Assembly: GCA_027323445.1 (NCBI GenBank)
Contig: DAHWBS010000003.1
Location: 1-64,000 of the forward strand
Reading direction: 5' to 3'
From: Leptospirillum sp.
GTDB taxonomy: Bacteria > Nitrospirota > Leptospirillia > Leptospirillales > Leptospirillaceae
DNA length: 64,000 nucleotides
Each line of letters starts with the position of its first letter. Position 1 is the stretch's first letter. The notes under the pieces were generated by a model. It was not told the DNA's origin. It saw only the letters and a list, made by a program, of their open reading frames with translations, and ran no database searches. This document shows, in pieces, positions 7,981 through 18,132 of this stretch. The translations under genes were made by a program, and so were the position numbers.

Positions 7981-10401
7981 TCCAGAGAATGCACTGATGA
8001 GTCGCTCTGCCAACGGAACGACATCCCCAACGTCTTTCCCGTAACCATCTGCCCTGATTTCCGTCGAAAACTTTGGCGTGACAACCGCTCCTCCGACCAT
8101 AACCTTGTAAGGAAGATTCTTTTCCCGAATGGTTTCGATTGCAATTTTCATCTGCATCATGGTGGTGGTCATCAATGCGCTTAAAGCAATGATTTGTGCC
8201 TGATGTTTTTCAGCCGCAGCAAGGATTTCATCAAGTGGAACATTTCGACCAAGATCAATAACAGAAAAACCAAAGTTTCTGAGCATCAGGATGCAGATAT
8301 TTTTTCCGATATCGTGGATATCTCCTTTCACTGTTGCAAAGATTACACATCCCTTGGGCTCGACGGGGCCGTCGGCCTCCAGATGGGGCTGGAGAACTTC
8401 GACTCCTTTTTTCATTGCGTCCGCTCCGGCTATCAGATGCGGGATAAACTTGACTCTTTGCCCAAAAAGATCTCCTAGATGGCGTATCGCAGGCGTCATG
8501 ATATCGAGAAATATTGTGAAAGCGGAGAGACCCTCGTCAAGCCCTTTTTGGCAAAGAGCCGCTATTCCGTCTCTTTCTCCTTCGAGAATGGCCTGTCGAA
8601 TGGCCTCTGAGGTCGTTTTTGGGGCGGTCTCTTTCGATGTAGCAGATTGATTGGCTGAAGCTGGCGTCCAGGCTTCTGCCTTGTTCAGGTAGATGCGGCA
8701 GTCCGGATCTCGCCGTGCGAATAGGGATGATGCGGCAACGGTTTGATGAAGTACCTGATCGTAAGGATCGCAAATCGCTGCATCAAGGCCTGCGCCGATA
8801 GCCATCGAGAGAAAGTTGTTATGGACAATCTTTCTGGCTGGAAGTCCGAATGAGACATTGGAGAGTCCCAGTATTGTCGGCAGTCGAAGTTCTTTTTTGA
8901 TGAGGGAAATGGTATCGAGTGTCTGTTTTGCGGCTTCCTGAACGGCGCTGACAGTCAAGGCCAGTGTGTCGAAGATCAGATCCCGGGGCTTAACTCCGAG
9001 CTCTTCTGCCCGTCTGAGGATCTTTTCTGCATTTTTCATGCGTTCTGCGGCTGTTTCAGGGATGTTGTCACCGGAGACGAGGGCGATGACGGCTGCGCCG
9101 TATTTTCGAATGAGAGGCAAGACCTCCTCGAGACGCTCATCCTCGGCATTGATGGAGTTGACAAGGGCTCTTCCGGGATAAAGCTTCAGGCCGGCTTCAA
9201 GGGCTGATGCGTAGGATGAGTCGATGACCAGCGGCAACGAAACCACATTTTGAATCGCGGTGATCGCTTTGGCCATCATCTCCGCCTCATTGACGAGGGG
9301 CACCCCGACATTGACGTCGAGTGCGCCGGCCCCTGCTTCGGCCTCTTTTCTGGCTTCCGCCACGATCAGGTCGACTTGCCCGTTTGCGATCGCTTCCGAA
9401 AATATCTTTTTGCCTGTGGGGTTGATTTTTTCTCCGACGATAAGAAAGGGAACTCCCTCTCCGATCAGGGTCATGCTGGTTCTGGAAGAGATCTTCAGAA
9501 GGGAAGGTGTTGGTCTTGAGATGGGGGCGGAGCCCTTGACTGTTTTGGCGAGGATCTTTATGTATTCGGGAGTTGTTCCACAGCATCCGCCAATAATATT
9601 GGCACCGGCTTCAACGAATGACGGGGCAAATCTGGCAACCTCTTCTGCTCCGGTGAGATAGAGAGTTTCTCCGTTTCGGTGAACGGGAAGCCCTGCGTTT
9701 GGTTCTACGGCTATGAACGTATCGGTTGTTTGGCCAAGTCTTGAGACAACGGGAACCATGGCCTCCGGTCCGACGGAGCAGTTAAGTCCCATGATGTCGA
9801 CACCAAAACCTTCCAGAACACTGGCTGCCGTTTCGGGGTCAGATCCGGAATCAGTAATGCCGTCCATATTGAATGTCATGAGGGCCATGATCGGAATTCG
9901 GCCATTGATTGCCTCACGGACGCCGATAAGGGCAGCTCTCATCTCCTGAATGTCAAACATTGTTTCGATGGCGATCAGATCGGCTCCGGCCTCCAGAAGA
10001 AGCTTTGCCTGCTCATAAAAAATTGCGATTGCATCATCGAACGGGAGATCTCCGAACGGGGCAATTGTTGTCCCGGATGGTCCGATATCACCGGCGACGT
10101 AGGCTTTCCCCCTGGAGGCTCTTTTTGCCAGTTCGACCGCATGGAAATTGATCTCCCGGATGCGATCCTGCGCGTTGTATTCTGAAAGCCTGAGTCTTGA
10201 GGCTCCAAATGTATTTGTCAAAATGATATCTGATCCGGCATTGACATATTCGGTGTGAACAGCCTGAATTTCATGGGGCTTTTCGATATTCCAGAGATCA
10301 GGGGCATAACCTGCCGGGAGTCCTCTGGATTGAAGGAGCGCTCCCATTGATCCGTCCAGAAGAAGCACTTCGTATTTCAAACGCTCAAGCAGGGGCTTCA
10401 C
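7957..10401 (-). CDS. metH: Cobalamin-dependent methionine synthase core lacking the AdoMet reactivation domain
   Basis: The protein transfers a methyl group from methyl-tetrahydrofolate to homocysteine through cobalamin. In order: a homocysteine domain (1-290) with zinc ligands at C208 and C273/C274 (GGCCGTT); a pterin-binding domain (GEKINPTG from about 323); a helical B12 cap (about 600-680); and the B12-binding domain with DIHDIGKN (H696 as cobalt ligand). It stops at 814 aa, whereas full MetH is about 1200 aa: the C-terminal AdoMet-binding reactivation domain is absent. The gene directly upstream encodes that domain separately and overlaps by four bases, so the two should work together. 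Confidence 0.95.
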   Translation of the reverse strand: MKPLLERLKYEVLLLDGSMGALLQSRGLPAGYAPDLWNIEKPHEIQAVHTEYVNAGSDIILTNTFGASRLRLSEYNAQDRIREINFHAVELAKRASRGKAYVAGDIGPSGTTIAPFGDLPFDDAIAIFYEQAKLLLEAGADLIAIETMFDIQEMRAALIGVREAINGRIPIMALMTFNMDGITDSGSDPETAASVLEGFGVDIMGLNCSVGPEAMVPVVSRLGQTTDTFIAVEPNAGLPVHRNGETLYLTGAEEVARFAPSFVEAGANIIGGCCGTTPEYIKILAKTVKGSAPISRPTPSLLKISSRTSMTLIGEGVPFLIVGEKINPTGKKIFSEAIANGQVDLIVAEARKEAEAGAGALDVNVGVPLVNEAEMMAKAITAIQNVVSLPLVIDSSYASALEAGLKLYPGRALVNSINAEDERLEEVLPLIRKYGAAVIALVSGDNIPETAAERMKNAEKILRRAEELGVKPRDLIFDTLALTVSAVQEAAKQTLDTISLIKKELRLPTILGLSNVSFGLPARKIVHNNFLSMAIGAGLDAAICDPYDQVLHQTVAASSLFARRDPDCRIYLNKAEAWTPASANQSATSKETAPKTTSEAIRQAILEGERDGIAALCQKGLDEGLSAFTIFLDIMTPAIRHLGDLFGQRVKFIPHLIAGADAMKKGVEVLQPHLEADGPVEPKGCVIFATVKGDIHDIGKNICILMLRNFGFSVIDLGRNVPLDEILAAAEKHQAQIIALSALMTTTMMQMKIAIETIREKNLPYKVMVGGAVVTPKFSTEIRADGYGKDVGDVVPLAERLISAFSGLDVPVAQ

Positions 10402-11093
10402 TGTTCTTCGTTCTCGCTTTCCGGCTCATTGTTCAGTTTTTGTCCCTCAATGATCCTTTCCCATCCGATGACAGCAGAAACGGAAAGTCTGGGGGACATG
10501 ATGAAAGATTCGTTCAGGGAAATTCCAATTTTATTTGCCTGTGTGAGTTCCATGACCTCAGTCTGGGTGGATAGGGGCCAGTCTCCATAACCAACTCCAA
10601 ATCGGAACGTTTTTTTATATCCGAAACGGAGAATTTCTTTTTCAATTGCGTGGTCGATGATGATTCCCATATAGTCGGCCATCCATGCGCCTACCCGCTC
10701 CAGAAAATAGGAATACGCTGGTTCGCTGGCGGCAAGTGCATCGACCCGGTCTTCAACCTGCGGACCGATCGTTGCGACAAGGAGCGTTGCATAGTCACAG
10801 TTTTTAAGCAGTTTAACCATCTTTTCGCCAACAAACAATGTGTTTGTTTCGCGTGTAAGAACTTTCCTGTCCTCGATCCCGCTGATCGAAAGAGTCCGGA
10901 AGACTCCCATGCCATGAATCAGGCGGTATCCTTCATCGATCGCTTTTTTGATCTGGGATGCGAGTCCGGGTTCATCGAGATCCTTGAGAAAGGACTTTCT
11001 GGGAATTCTCATCTCGCGGAGGATCTGGCGTTCCTCAATCTGAAAAGGAATATTGTTGAAAAACACCGGTGCCCCAAGCCGCATGCTTGGCAT
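10398..11093 (-). CDS. Stand-alone MetH reactivation-domain protein
   Basis: The 231-aa protein resembles the AdoMet-binding activation domain of methionine synthase: a central GPQVEDRVDAL region and FRFGVGYGDWPLSTQ, which corresponds to the RxxPGYP substrate-loop of MetH. The same split arrangement is known from Thermotoga (TM0268/TM0269). It should re-methylate cob(II)alamin on MetH using AdoMet and an electron donor. ATG 11093 is preceded by GGAGGAG, and its stop overlaps the metH start in an ATGA junction, so stoichiometric coupled synthesis is likely. The assignment rests on motif, size and position together. Confidence 0.82.
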   Translation of the reverse strand: MPSMRLGAPVFFNNIPFQIEERQILREMRIPRKSFLKDLDEPGLASQIKKAIDEGYRLIHGMGVFRTLSISGIEDRKVLTRETNTLFVGEKMVKLLKNCDYATLLVATIGPQVEDRVDALAASEPAYSYFLERVGAWMADYMGIIIDHAIEKEILRFGYKKTFRFGVGYGDWPLSTQTEVMELTQANKIGISLNESFIMSPRLSVSAVIGWERIIEGQKLNNEPESENEEQ

Positions 11094-11103
11094 TTTCTCT
11101 CCT

Positions 11104-11160
11104 CCAAAAAAAATGAAAACCGGCTCCTCCTGCTGAAAAGATGAACAGCAAGGAGCCGGT
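11104..11160 (-). terminator. Rho-independent terminator/attenuator between thiC and the metH genes
   Basis: On the minus strand, ACCGGCTCCTTGCTG pairs with CAGCAGGAGGAGCCGGT across a ten-base loop, followed by TTTTCATTTTTTTT. It ends only about ten bases before the start of the MetH reactivation gene, so its U-tract abuts that gene's ribosome site. Confidence 0.85.
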
Positions 11161-11221
11161 CAAGACCAAATGACGATTGTCTTTACTTTCGAGATCATGG
11201 TGACATCAGAAATGAGATCGG

Positions 11222-12643
<1,422 letters not shown>

Positions 12644-12783
12644 TTAAAGGTTACGTATTGGAACAGCTTGCCATTAAGAGCTTTCTGCTGTTTTTGCGCA
12701 ATTCATTCTTTTGAGGGACATTTCAGATTTAAACATGCGACCGTTCCGGTGTCAATGAAATCAGGCATTTCCAGAAACGAAAT

Positions 12784-12808
12784 CTCCAAAAATCAGATTT
12801 TTATGGAG
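12784..12808 (-). terminator. Weak AT-rich stem-loop after the AAA membrane protein gene
   Basis: CTCC, A5 and T5 tracts and GGAG form an imperfect stem just downstream of the stop at 12812. The trailing sequence on the minus strand is only moderately T-rich, so terminator function is uncertain. Confidence 0.3.
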
Positions 12809-12811
12809 TTT

Positions 12812-15800
12812 TTAAGCAGTACTTGCATGCTCGGGAATCGGTTGGGCATGTGCGTGGGAAATGATGTCGATTTTGTTGCCACTCCAGAACAGGGTGATCT
12901 CCTCGGATGTCCCGTGCGAGACGATCTTTTCTTCTAGTTTGTGAAGAACAGGAAGCATGAGATTTTGCGTTATGATTCTTGTCTTGGAAAAATCAGGATG
13001 TTTTTGGGCGACATGATTCAATAGGCCATCGGTAAGTTCAAGATCTGTGGAGATGGTCATGTTCCCCTTTTTCCCTTCGAGGAAGGACCTTAAAATACGA
13101 TTGATTTCGAATTCGATGACATTTCGGAGCTCGTTTTCTGTATAGGGAACGAACGGAATAATCCGGTCAAGAAGCGAGAGGAACGGTGTCTGGAAAACAG
13201 GGAGGTATGCAAGCCGCCTGTCATTTTTTTGAACAATCCTTGCCAGCTCGGTTGCCCTGTCATCGACATCAAGCGCCTCAATTTCCTGAGGGGAAAAAAG
13301 AGTGGTTGCCATGACAATCGTCAGGCCAGGAAGAGGGATCTCTTGCCTTTGCCAGTGAAGGGCACCTGTCCTGAGCAGTTCTTCTATCGGCGTCCAGATC
13401 GATGGATGAGCACGTTCAATATTATCAAGGTAGATCAATTGGTTCGGATTTTCTTTCAAAAGGTCCCACAAGCCCTCGGGAACATTGACTGAGGCGCGGT
13501 CAAGGACAGGTTTTCGAATTAATTGCTCCGAATAATAAAGCTCTTCATAAAGACTCATGTCCCGGTAAATAAAGCTTTTGGGGTTCTTGTAGAGAGATTC
13601 GGAGATGGCTTGGGCCATCGTTTTCTTTCCGGTCTGATTGGGTCCAATAAAGAAGAAACTTCCAAGCAATTTCGAGTTGCCTGTTCGAATCTTCATCTTT
13701 GAGCTGTCAAGTACAGAGAGGATCTCTTCTTGGGCTTCTTCCCTCCCAAAATAGCCGGGAATCAACGTTGGTGGAAGTTGGGGAAGATTGATCTGAATGT
13801 TTGAAAGCTCATGGAGTTCTTCAACGACTTCTTTTTTGTTCTCCGGATGCTTTTCCTTCTGGATAATGGGTTCTTTGAAAAACTGGCTGAGGTCGACTTC
13901 CTCCAATGGAGTTCCATCGAGTATCTGGGCCAGGGCATGTTCTTCGATTTGACCGATGAGTTCTCTTTGAAGTTCATTGATGTCAATCACTTTTGTGAGT
14001 TTTCTGAGAATCATCGGGTCGATACTGGAAATCTGGGGATTACTGCCGACAAACCAGTATTGTTTGTCCTGAAGGACTTGGGTCAGTTCAATGACTTTCT
14101 GGTTATAAATTTCACCATGGTAGCCAAAGTTCGATAACTGTACCCTGGGAAAGAGTAGTTCTATGGGATCGATATACAGGATAGCGGGACGCTTTTTTCT
14201 GGATTGTATAATAAAATTTCTCATCGCGGCGAGACTGTTTCTGGAGAGTTCTTTCTGGAGAAGGGCATTGAAGCTGAAGAGTTCTCGCTCAGCCAAAAGC
14301 TGAATGATCTGCATCCTGAGAATAGGGTCCGGTCCGACAATGATGATCGGCTCCCTTGATCTTTTTTTATTCTGGAGAGCCACTTCAACCGCTTTTTCGA
14401 TCAGAGTCAAGCGGATTTTTTCAGGGGTCAACATTGCTCGTATGGCTTCCATCGGTCCAATGGTGGGATCCTGGATTCCCTGTTTCTTTTTACGGATAGA
14501 GACATCGAGATCCAGTTGTCTCAGAGACCGCTTGAGGTCTCTTGCAGTGTTGATGGCGCTTTGAACGATTTCATCAATGATTTCGATACTGAAGCCATCC
14601 ATCATTTCGCCGAGCTTTTTAAGGTCGTATCCGTTGACCATTTCTTCCGATATTAATGGGATATCTCCCGAAGTTGCCTCTTTTTTTCTTGCTTCAATTA
14701 ACAGTGTCCTTTTTAAAATGCTGGACCTGCTTAATGAGTCAGGTAGAGGTACTTCGATGACCCAAGTCATCAGGGGGGATGTTTTAAAATCTTCGGGGAT
14801 CGCTGTCAGGGAAGTGGCAGTGGCTATAACCAGCGTGTTTTTCATATGAAGAATTTGTTCAAGGACCCATCTGATGGATTCCAGCGGTGGCGGAAGTGCT
14901 CCGTCCGATGTTCCCAGAATCTCTTCGTAGTCCGTAATGAGAAGAAGTGTTGGCTGGAGTGGTTTAATTCTTCTGAAAAAACGCTGAAGCTGGTCTTTCA
15001 GAATATGTTTTTCCAGCAGGTTGAAACTTGAAATCTTGATTTCGATCAAGGCTCTTCCGGACTCACCTGCAAATGAACGGATAATGGTGTTTCTTCCCGC
15101 CGGAGTTCCCCCCCAGAGGAGAATCCCATTGTGCTCTGCCCGGAATAACCCCAGATGGTTGATGAAGTCCGAATAGGCTTTCATCATGGAGATCTTTAGC
15201 TCCTGATTTCCCTGAAATGTGTTGAAGTTTTCTTCAGGAACGAGTTTTCTGTTGTTTCCGCCCTGTACGACTGTGATCCCTCCCAGAAGAATTCCGGTGA
15301 GGATGGCAAAGGTCAAGGCCGAAATGCACCACCCTGTTCCCACACCAAAGGACGTTATTGAGGCAACCGTTGCGTAGGGTTTTAGAAAGGCTCCTATCAC
15401 CAGAAAAAACCCACCGGTGAAGATCGATGTTGTCCAGAAAGCAAAAGCACCAGGGGGAAGGTGCAGAATGTTTTGTTGGGTTGTGATTTCCCCGCTTGGA
15501 AGCTGCTGGGGGATCGTTGATGGAATCATCAGGAAAAACAGGATGGAAACAAAAATTGCTCCCCCTGTAATCCAGAGTCCCCAAGCCAGAGTTGACTGGA
15601 TACTTGAAAAGTGAACTCCTATCAGGATCAGGATCGAGGCAATGATGCCCCACTCAAGGAAAAATGAAGTGGGAGGGGGAGGAGTATCTCCTGGTCTTTT
15701 CTTTTTTGAGCGACTTTGGAGAGGTTTCGCATAGTTTGTGCTGATGATCATGATGGCTGTGATAAAAGTCAGAATGACAAGCCCTAGAGCAAGTGTTGCA

Positions 15801-15904
15801 AGGAGGGGGTAATCCTCAAAAAGGGGGTCGATGTATTTTCTCAGGATGGTTCCGAGACTGACAATGAGCAGTCCTGAGCCAACGAGAAGAAATTTGATGA
15901 ACAT
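12812..15904 (-). CDS. Membrane-anchored protein with three degenerate AAA+ modules
   Basis: No named family is recognised for the whole 1030-aa protein. Six hydrophobic segments (about 2-21, 33-55, 84-100, 106-127, 156-175, 189-213) precede three AAA-like modules. Module 1 (255-400) looks FtsH-like, with GGTPAGRNT for the Walker A and LLLITDYEEI for the Walker B. Module 2 (515-650) has GPDPILRMQ and ILYIDPIELL. Module 3 (745-930) resembles the ClpB/ClpC second ring: GPNQTGKKT keeps the lysine, RDMSLYEE follows, but Walker B is IYLDNIERAHPSI with Asn for the catalytic Glu. A ClpB-like C-terminal small domain follows. There is no protease domain. The start lies two bases after the uvrC stop, so translation is probably coupled. 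It may be a scaffold or unfoldase; function is unknown. Confidence 0.75.
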   Translation of the reverse strand: MFIKFLLVGSGLLIVSLGTILRKYIDPLFEDYPLLATLALGLVILTFITAIMIISTNYAKPLQSRSKKKRPGDTPPPPTSFFLEWGIIASILILIGVHFSSIQSTLAWGLWITGGAIFVSILFFLMIPSTIPQQLPSGEITTQQNILHLPPGAFAFWTTSIFTGGFFLVIGAFLKPYATVASITSFGVGTGWCISALTFAILTGILLGGITVVQGGNNRKLVPEENFNTFQGNQELKISMMKAYSDFINHLGLFRAEHNGILLWGGTPAGRNTIIRSFAGESGRALIEIKISSFNLLEKHILKDQLQRFFRRIKPLQPTLLLITDYEEILGTSDGALPPPLESIRWVLEQILHMKNTLVIATATSLTAIPEDFKTSPLMTWVIEVPLPDSLSRSSILKRTLLIEARKKEATSGDIPLISEEMVNGYDLKKLGEMMDGFSIEIIDEIVQSAINTARDLKRSLRQLDLDVSIRKKKQGIQDPTIGPMEAIRAMLTPEKIRLTLIEKAVEVALQNKKRSREPIIIVGPDPILRMQIIQLLAERELFSFNALLQKELSRNSLAAMRNFIIQSRKKRPAILYIDPIELLFPRVQLSNFGYHGEIYNQKVIELTQVLQDKQYWFVGSNPQISSIDPMILRKLTKVIDINELQRELIGQIEEHALAQILDGTPLEEVDLSQFFKEPIIQKEKHPENKKEVVEELHELSNIQINLPQLPPTLIPGYFGREEAQEEILSVLDSSKMKIRTGNSKLLGSFFFIGPNQTGKKTMAQAISESLYKNPKSFIYRDMSLYEELYYSEQLIRKPVLDRASVNVPEGLWDLLKENPNQLIYLDNIERAHPSIWTPIEELLRTGALHWQRQEIPLPGLTIVMATTLFSPQEIEALDVDDRATELARIVQKNDRRLAYLPVFQTPFLSLLDRIIPFVPYTENELRNVIEFEINRILRSFLEGKKGNMTISTDLELTDGLLNHVAQKHPDFSKTRIITQNLMLPVLHKLEEKIVSHGTSEEITLFWSGNKIDIISHAHAQPIPEHASTA

Positions 15905-15906
15905 GG

Positions 15907-17766
15907 TCAGGGGTTTCCAAGCTCAAGAATCGCTTGCGCCACATTTTTTGAGACACCGGCAACACGCATGATTTCCTCCACTGGAGCGGCCATGATCGCA
16001 TTGAATGAGTGGAACTCTTTCAGTAACTTCTTTTCACGTTCAGGCCCGATTCCGGGAATTTTGAGGAGTCTGGACTCTCTCAGAATGTTTTCCCTGAGGG
16101 ATCGATGGTATGTAATGGCAAATCGGTGGGCTTCATCTCTCATATGAACAAGGATATGAGTTGCCTTGCTATGGGGTGGAAGAATAACCGGGTTTTCCAT
16201 CCCGGGGATGAAAATGCGTTCGAGCTTCCCTGTTCTGAAGCGTTCTTTTGCAATAGAAACAACCCGTCGGGAGACAGGGAGTATTGACATTTTTTCCAGT
16301 TTTTCGATACAGGCACCAAGTTGTCCCGGCCCACCATCTATCACCAGAAGGTCCGGAAGAGGATTGTCTTTGAATTGACGTTCCATCACATGTGCAAGCA
16401 TTTTGAAGTCATCCTGTCCTTTTTCCAGCTGGATCCTGAATTTTCTGTACCCGGAGCGTTCCGGCTTCCCGTCCCGGAAGGTAACGTACGAGGCAACGGG
16501 AAAAGCATCCCCTATATTGGATATGTCAACACAAGCCATCAGTGATGGTGGTGCTTCAAGTTCCAGAATTTCTGCGAGTTCAGAAAGCGCTTCCTTGAAA
16601 GCCAGTTTCTGTTTTTTTCGTTCAATAAGTGCTTCAAGTCCATTTTTGATAGAGAGATCCAGAAGCGTTTTTCTGTCTCCTCGAAGTGGGTGGTGGATTC
16701 TGACCTTCCCACCTTTCTTTTCGGTGAGCCAGCGGAGACTCATGAGTTCATCTTCAGGAATGGGGCTTCCAATGAGTATCTCCTCAGGAATTGCCGAGAG
16801 ATCTTTTCCATAATATTGATCAAAGAATGCCCCAAGAAGTTCAGAGTCAAGAGCTTCTTCTCCATTTTTTATCTCGATTTCCCTTTTTCCACTAATGCTT
16901 CCTCCCCGAAGCTGAAGAATCTCAACGAGTACAAATGGGGCGTCCCTCACGATTGCGACGACATCGACAGAGTGGGGAATATCAAATGATATTCCCTGCT
17001 TTTCCTGGATCATGGAAACGTTCATGATTCGGTCCCGGACTTTTGCAGCTTCCTCAAATCGCAGACTCCTGGCAAGAGTAGTCATTTCCTCGTGGAGGTT
17101 TTTTAGAAGATCATCATTTTTTCCTTCAAGAAACAGACGGACTTCATTGGCAATTTTTCGGTAGTCTGAACTGGAAACAAGGCCCGCACAGGGGCCTAGA
17201 CATCGCTGTATCTGGTACTCGACGCACGGCCTTTCGGTCGATCCATCAAGGGGGATTTCACAGGAGGCCAGAGGGAAAGTTCTTGTTACGAGCTTTAATG
17301 TGTCCTTAAGGGCTCCAGGCGATGTGAATGGACCAAAGTAAAGTGAACCATCGCTCTGGATCCTTCTCACGACAGATAGTCTTGGGAAGGGTTCCTGCCA
17401 TGTAAATTTCAAAAGAGGGTATGTTTTATCGTCTCTCAATAATACATTGTATTTCGGGCGGTGTTTTTTGATGAGACTGTTTTCGAGAATAAGTGCGTCG
17501 ACCTCGGTTTGCGTCACGATGGTTTCGATATTTCGAATTTTTGTTACCATCATGGTAATTCGATTTCCGCGATCTGTTCGCGATGTAAAGTAGGATCTTA
17601 TCCGGTCACGAAGATTACGGGATTTTCCGACATAAAGGATATGTCCATCTGCGTCTTTCATGATGTAGACCCCGGGTTCGCATGGGGCCATTCGTATTCG
17701 TTCCCGAATCTCCGCTGAAAAAGAGTTTTCCGAGTCAGGATTTGTTATCTCAGTCATTTCATCCAT
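15907..17766 (-). CDS. uvrC: Excinuclease ABC subunit C
   Basis: UvrC makes both incisions in nucleotide excision repair. The GIY-YIG nuclease domain begins PGVYIMKDADGHILYVGKS (about 31-49), the Cys-containing linker is RCLGPCAGLV, the UVR UvrB-binding segment lies near residue 210, the RNase H-like C-terminal nuclease contains CVDISN and DLLVIDGGPGQL, and the tail holds helix-hairpin-helix motifs (LLKIPGIGPEREKKLL). The length of 619 aa is normal. ATG 17766 has a weak GCAGGA upstream. The next gene starts two bases after its stop. Confidence 0.97.
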   Translation of the reverse strand: MDEMTEITNPDSENSFSAEIRERIRMAPCEPGVYIMKDADGHILYVGKSRNLRDRIRSYFTSRTDRGNRITMMVTKIRNIETIVTQTEVDALILENSLIKKHRPKYNVLLRDDKTYPLLKFTWQEPFPRLSVVRRIQSDGSLYFGPFTSPGALKDTLKLVTRTFPLASCEIPLDGSTERPCVEYQIQRCLGPCAGLVSSSDYRKIANEVRLFLEGKNDDLLKNLHEEMTTLARSLRFEEAAKVRDRIMNVSMIQEKQGISFDIPHSVDVVAIVRDAPFVLVEILQLRGGSISGKREIEIKNGEEALDSELLGAFFDQYYGKDLSAIPEEILIGSPIPEDELMSLRWLTEKKGGKVRIHHPLRGDRKTLLDLSIKNGLEALIERKKQKLAFKEALSELAEILELEAPPSLMACVDISNIGDAFPVASYVTFRDGKPERSGYRKFRIQLEKGQDDFKMLAHVMERQFKDNPLPDLLVIDGGPGQLGACIEKLEKMSILPVSRRVVSIAKERFRTGKLERIFIPGMENPVILPPHSKATHILVHMRDEAHRFAITYHRSLRENILRESRLLKIPGIGPEREKKLLKEFHSFNAIMAAPVEEIMRVAGVSKNVAQAILELGNP

Positions 17767-17868
17767 TCGTGTTGCATTGTTCCTGCCCCCCTTATAGCAC
17801 TATAATACAAATTAAAGCTTAATGCCGATTGCGGTATAAGTGATTCTGCGAGCTGGAGAGAGGGGTTT

Positions 17869-18132
17869 ATGATGGAGGATCCAAAAACAGAAAAAGTTCA
17901 TTCCGATACTCCACTTGATACAGGGGATCCTGAGGATCTTGCCACACCGGGAATGAGTCGCTCGGACTGGTTTCAGGTGGTTCAGTATTTCTTCGGAGTG
18001 CTCTTCTTTATCGGTGTCTTTATTTACATGATTGCATCCGGACCGAAGGGCGCCTTGATCGGGGGTGTTTCCCTGCTTGCCGGAGTTCTTCTTTGGGTAA
18101 TCTTCCGGTATGTTTTAAAAGAAATCGCATGA
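17869..18132 (+). CDS. Small two-helix membrane protein of unknown function
   Basis: The 87-aa protein has an acidic, polar N-terminus of about 30 residues and two hydrophobic helices (about 39-57 and 61-80). I do not recognise a family. GAGAGGGG precedes ATG 17869, and the stop overlaps the aroE start as ATGA, so it is a genuine coupled gene. It is divergent from uvrC across about 100 bases that contain AT-rich -10-like hexamers (TATAAG, TATTAT). Confidence 0.72.
   Translation: MMEDPKTEKVHSDTPLDTGDPEDLATPGMSRSDWFQVVQYFFGVLFFIGVFIYMIASGPKGALIGGVSLLAGVLLWVIFRYVLKEIA

Noticed and set aside
9260-9661. 133-aa plus-strand ORF antisense to metH
   Set aside because: Mirror-frame shadow of a strongly coding minus-strand gene; no ribosome site.
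11094-11221. Cobalamin or SAM riboswitch before the metH genes
   Set aside because: No B12-box (GCCACTG) or SAM-I core is recognisable; only a terminator hairpin is seen.
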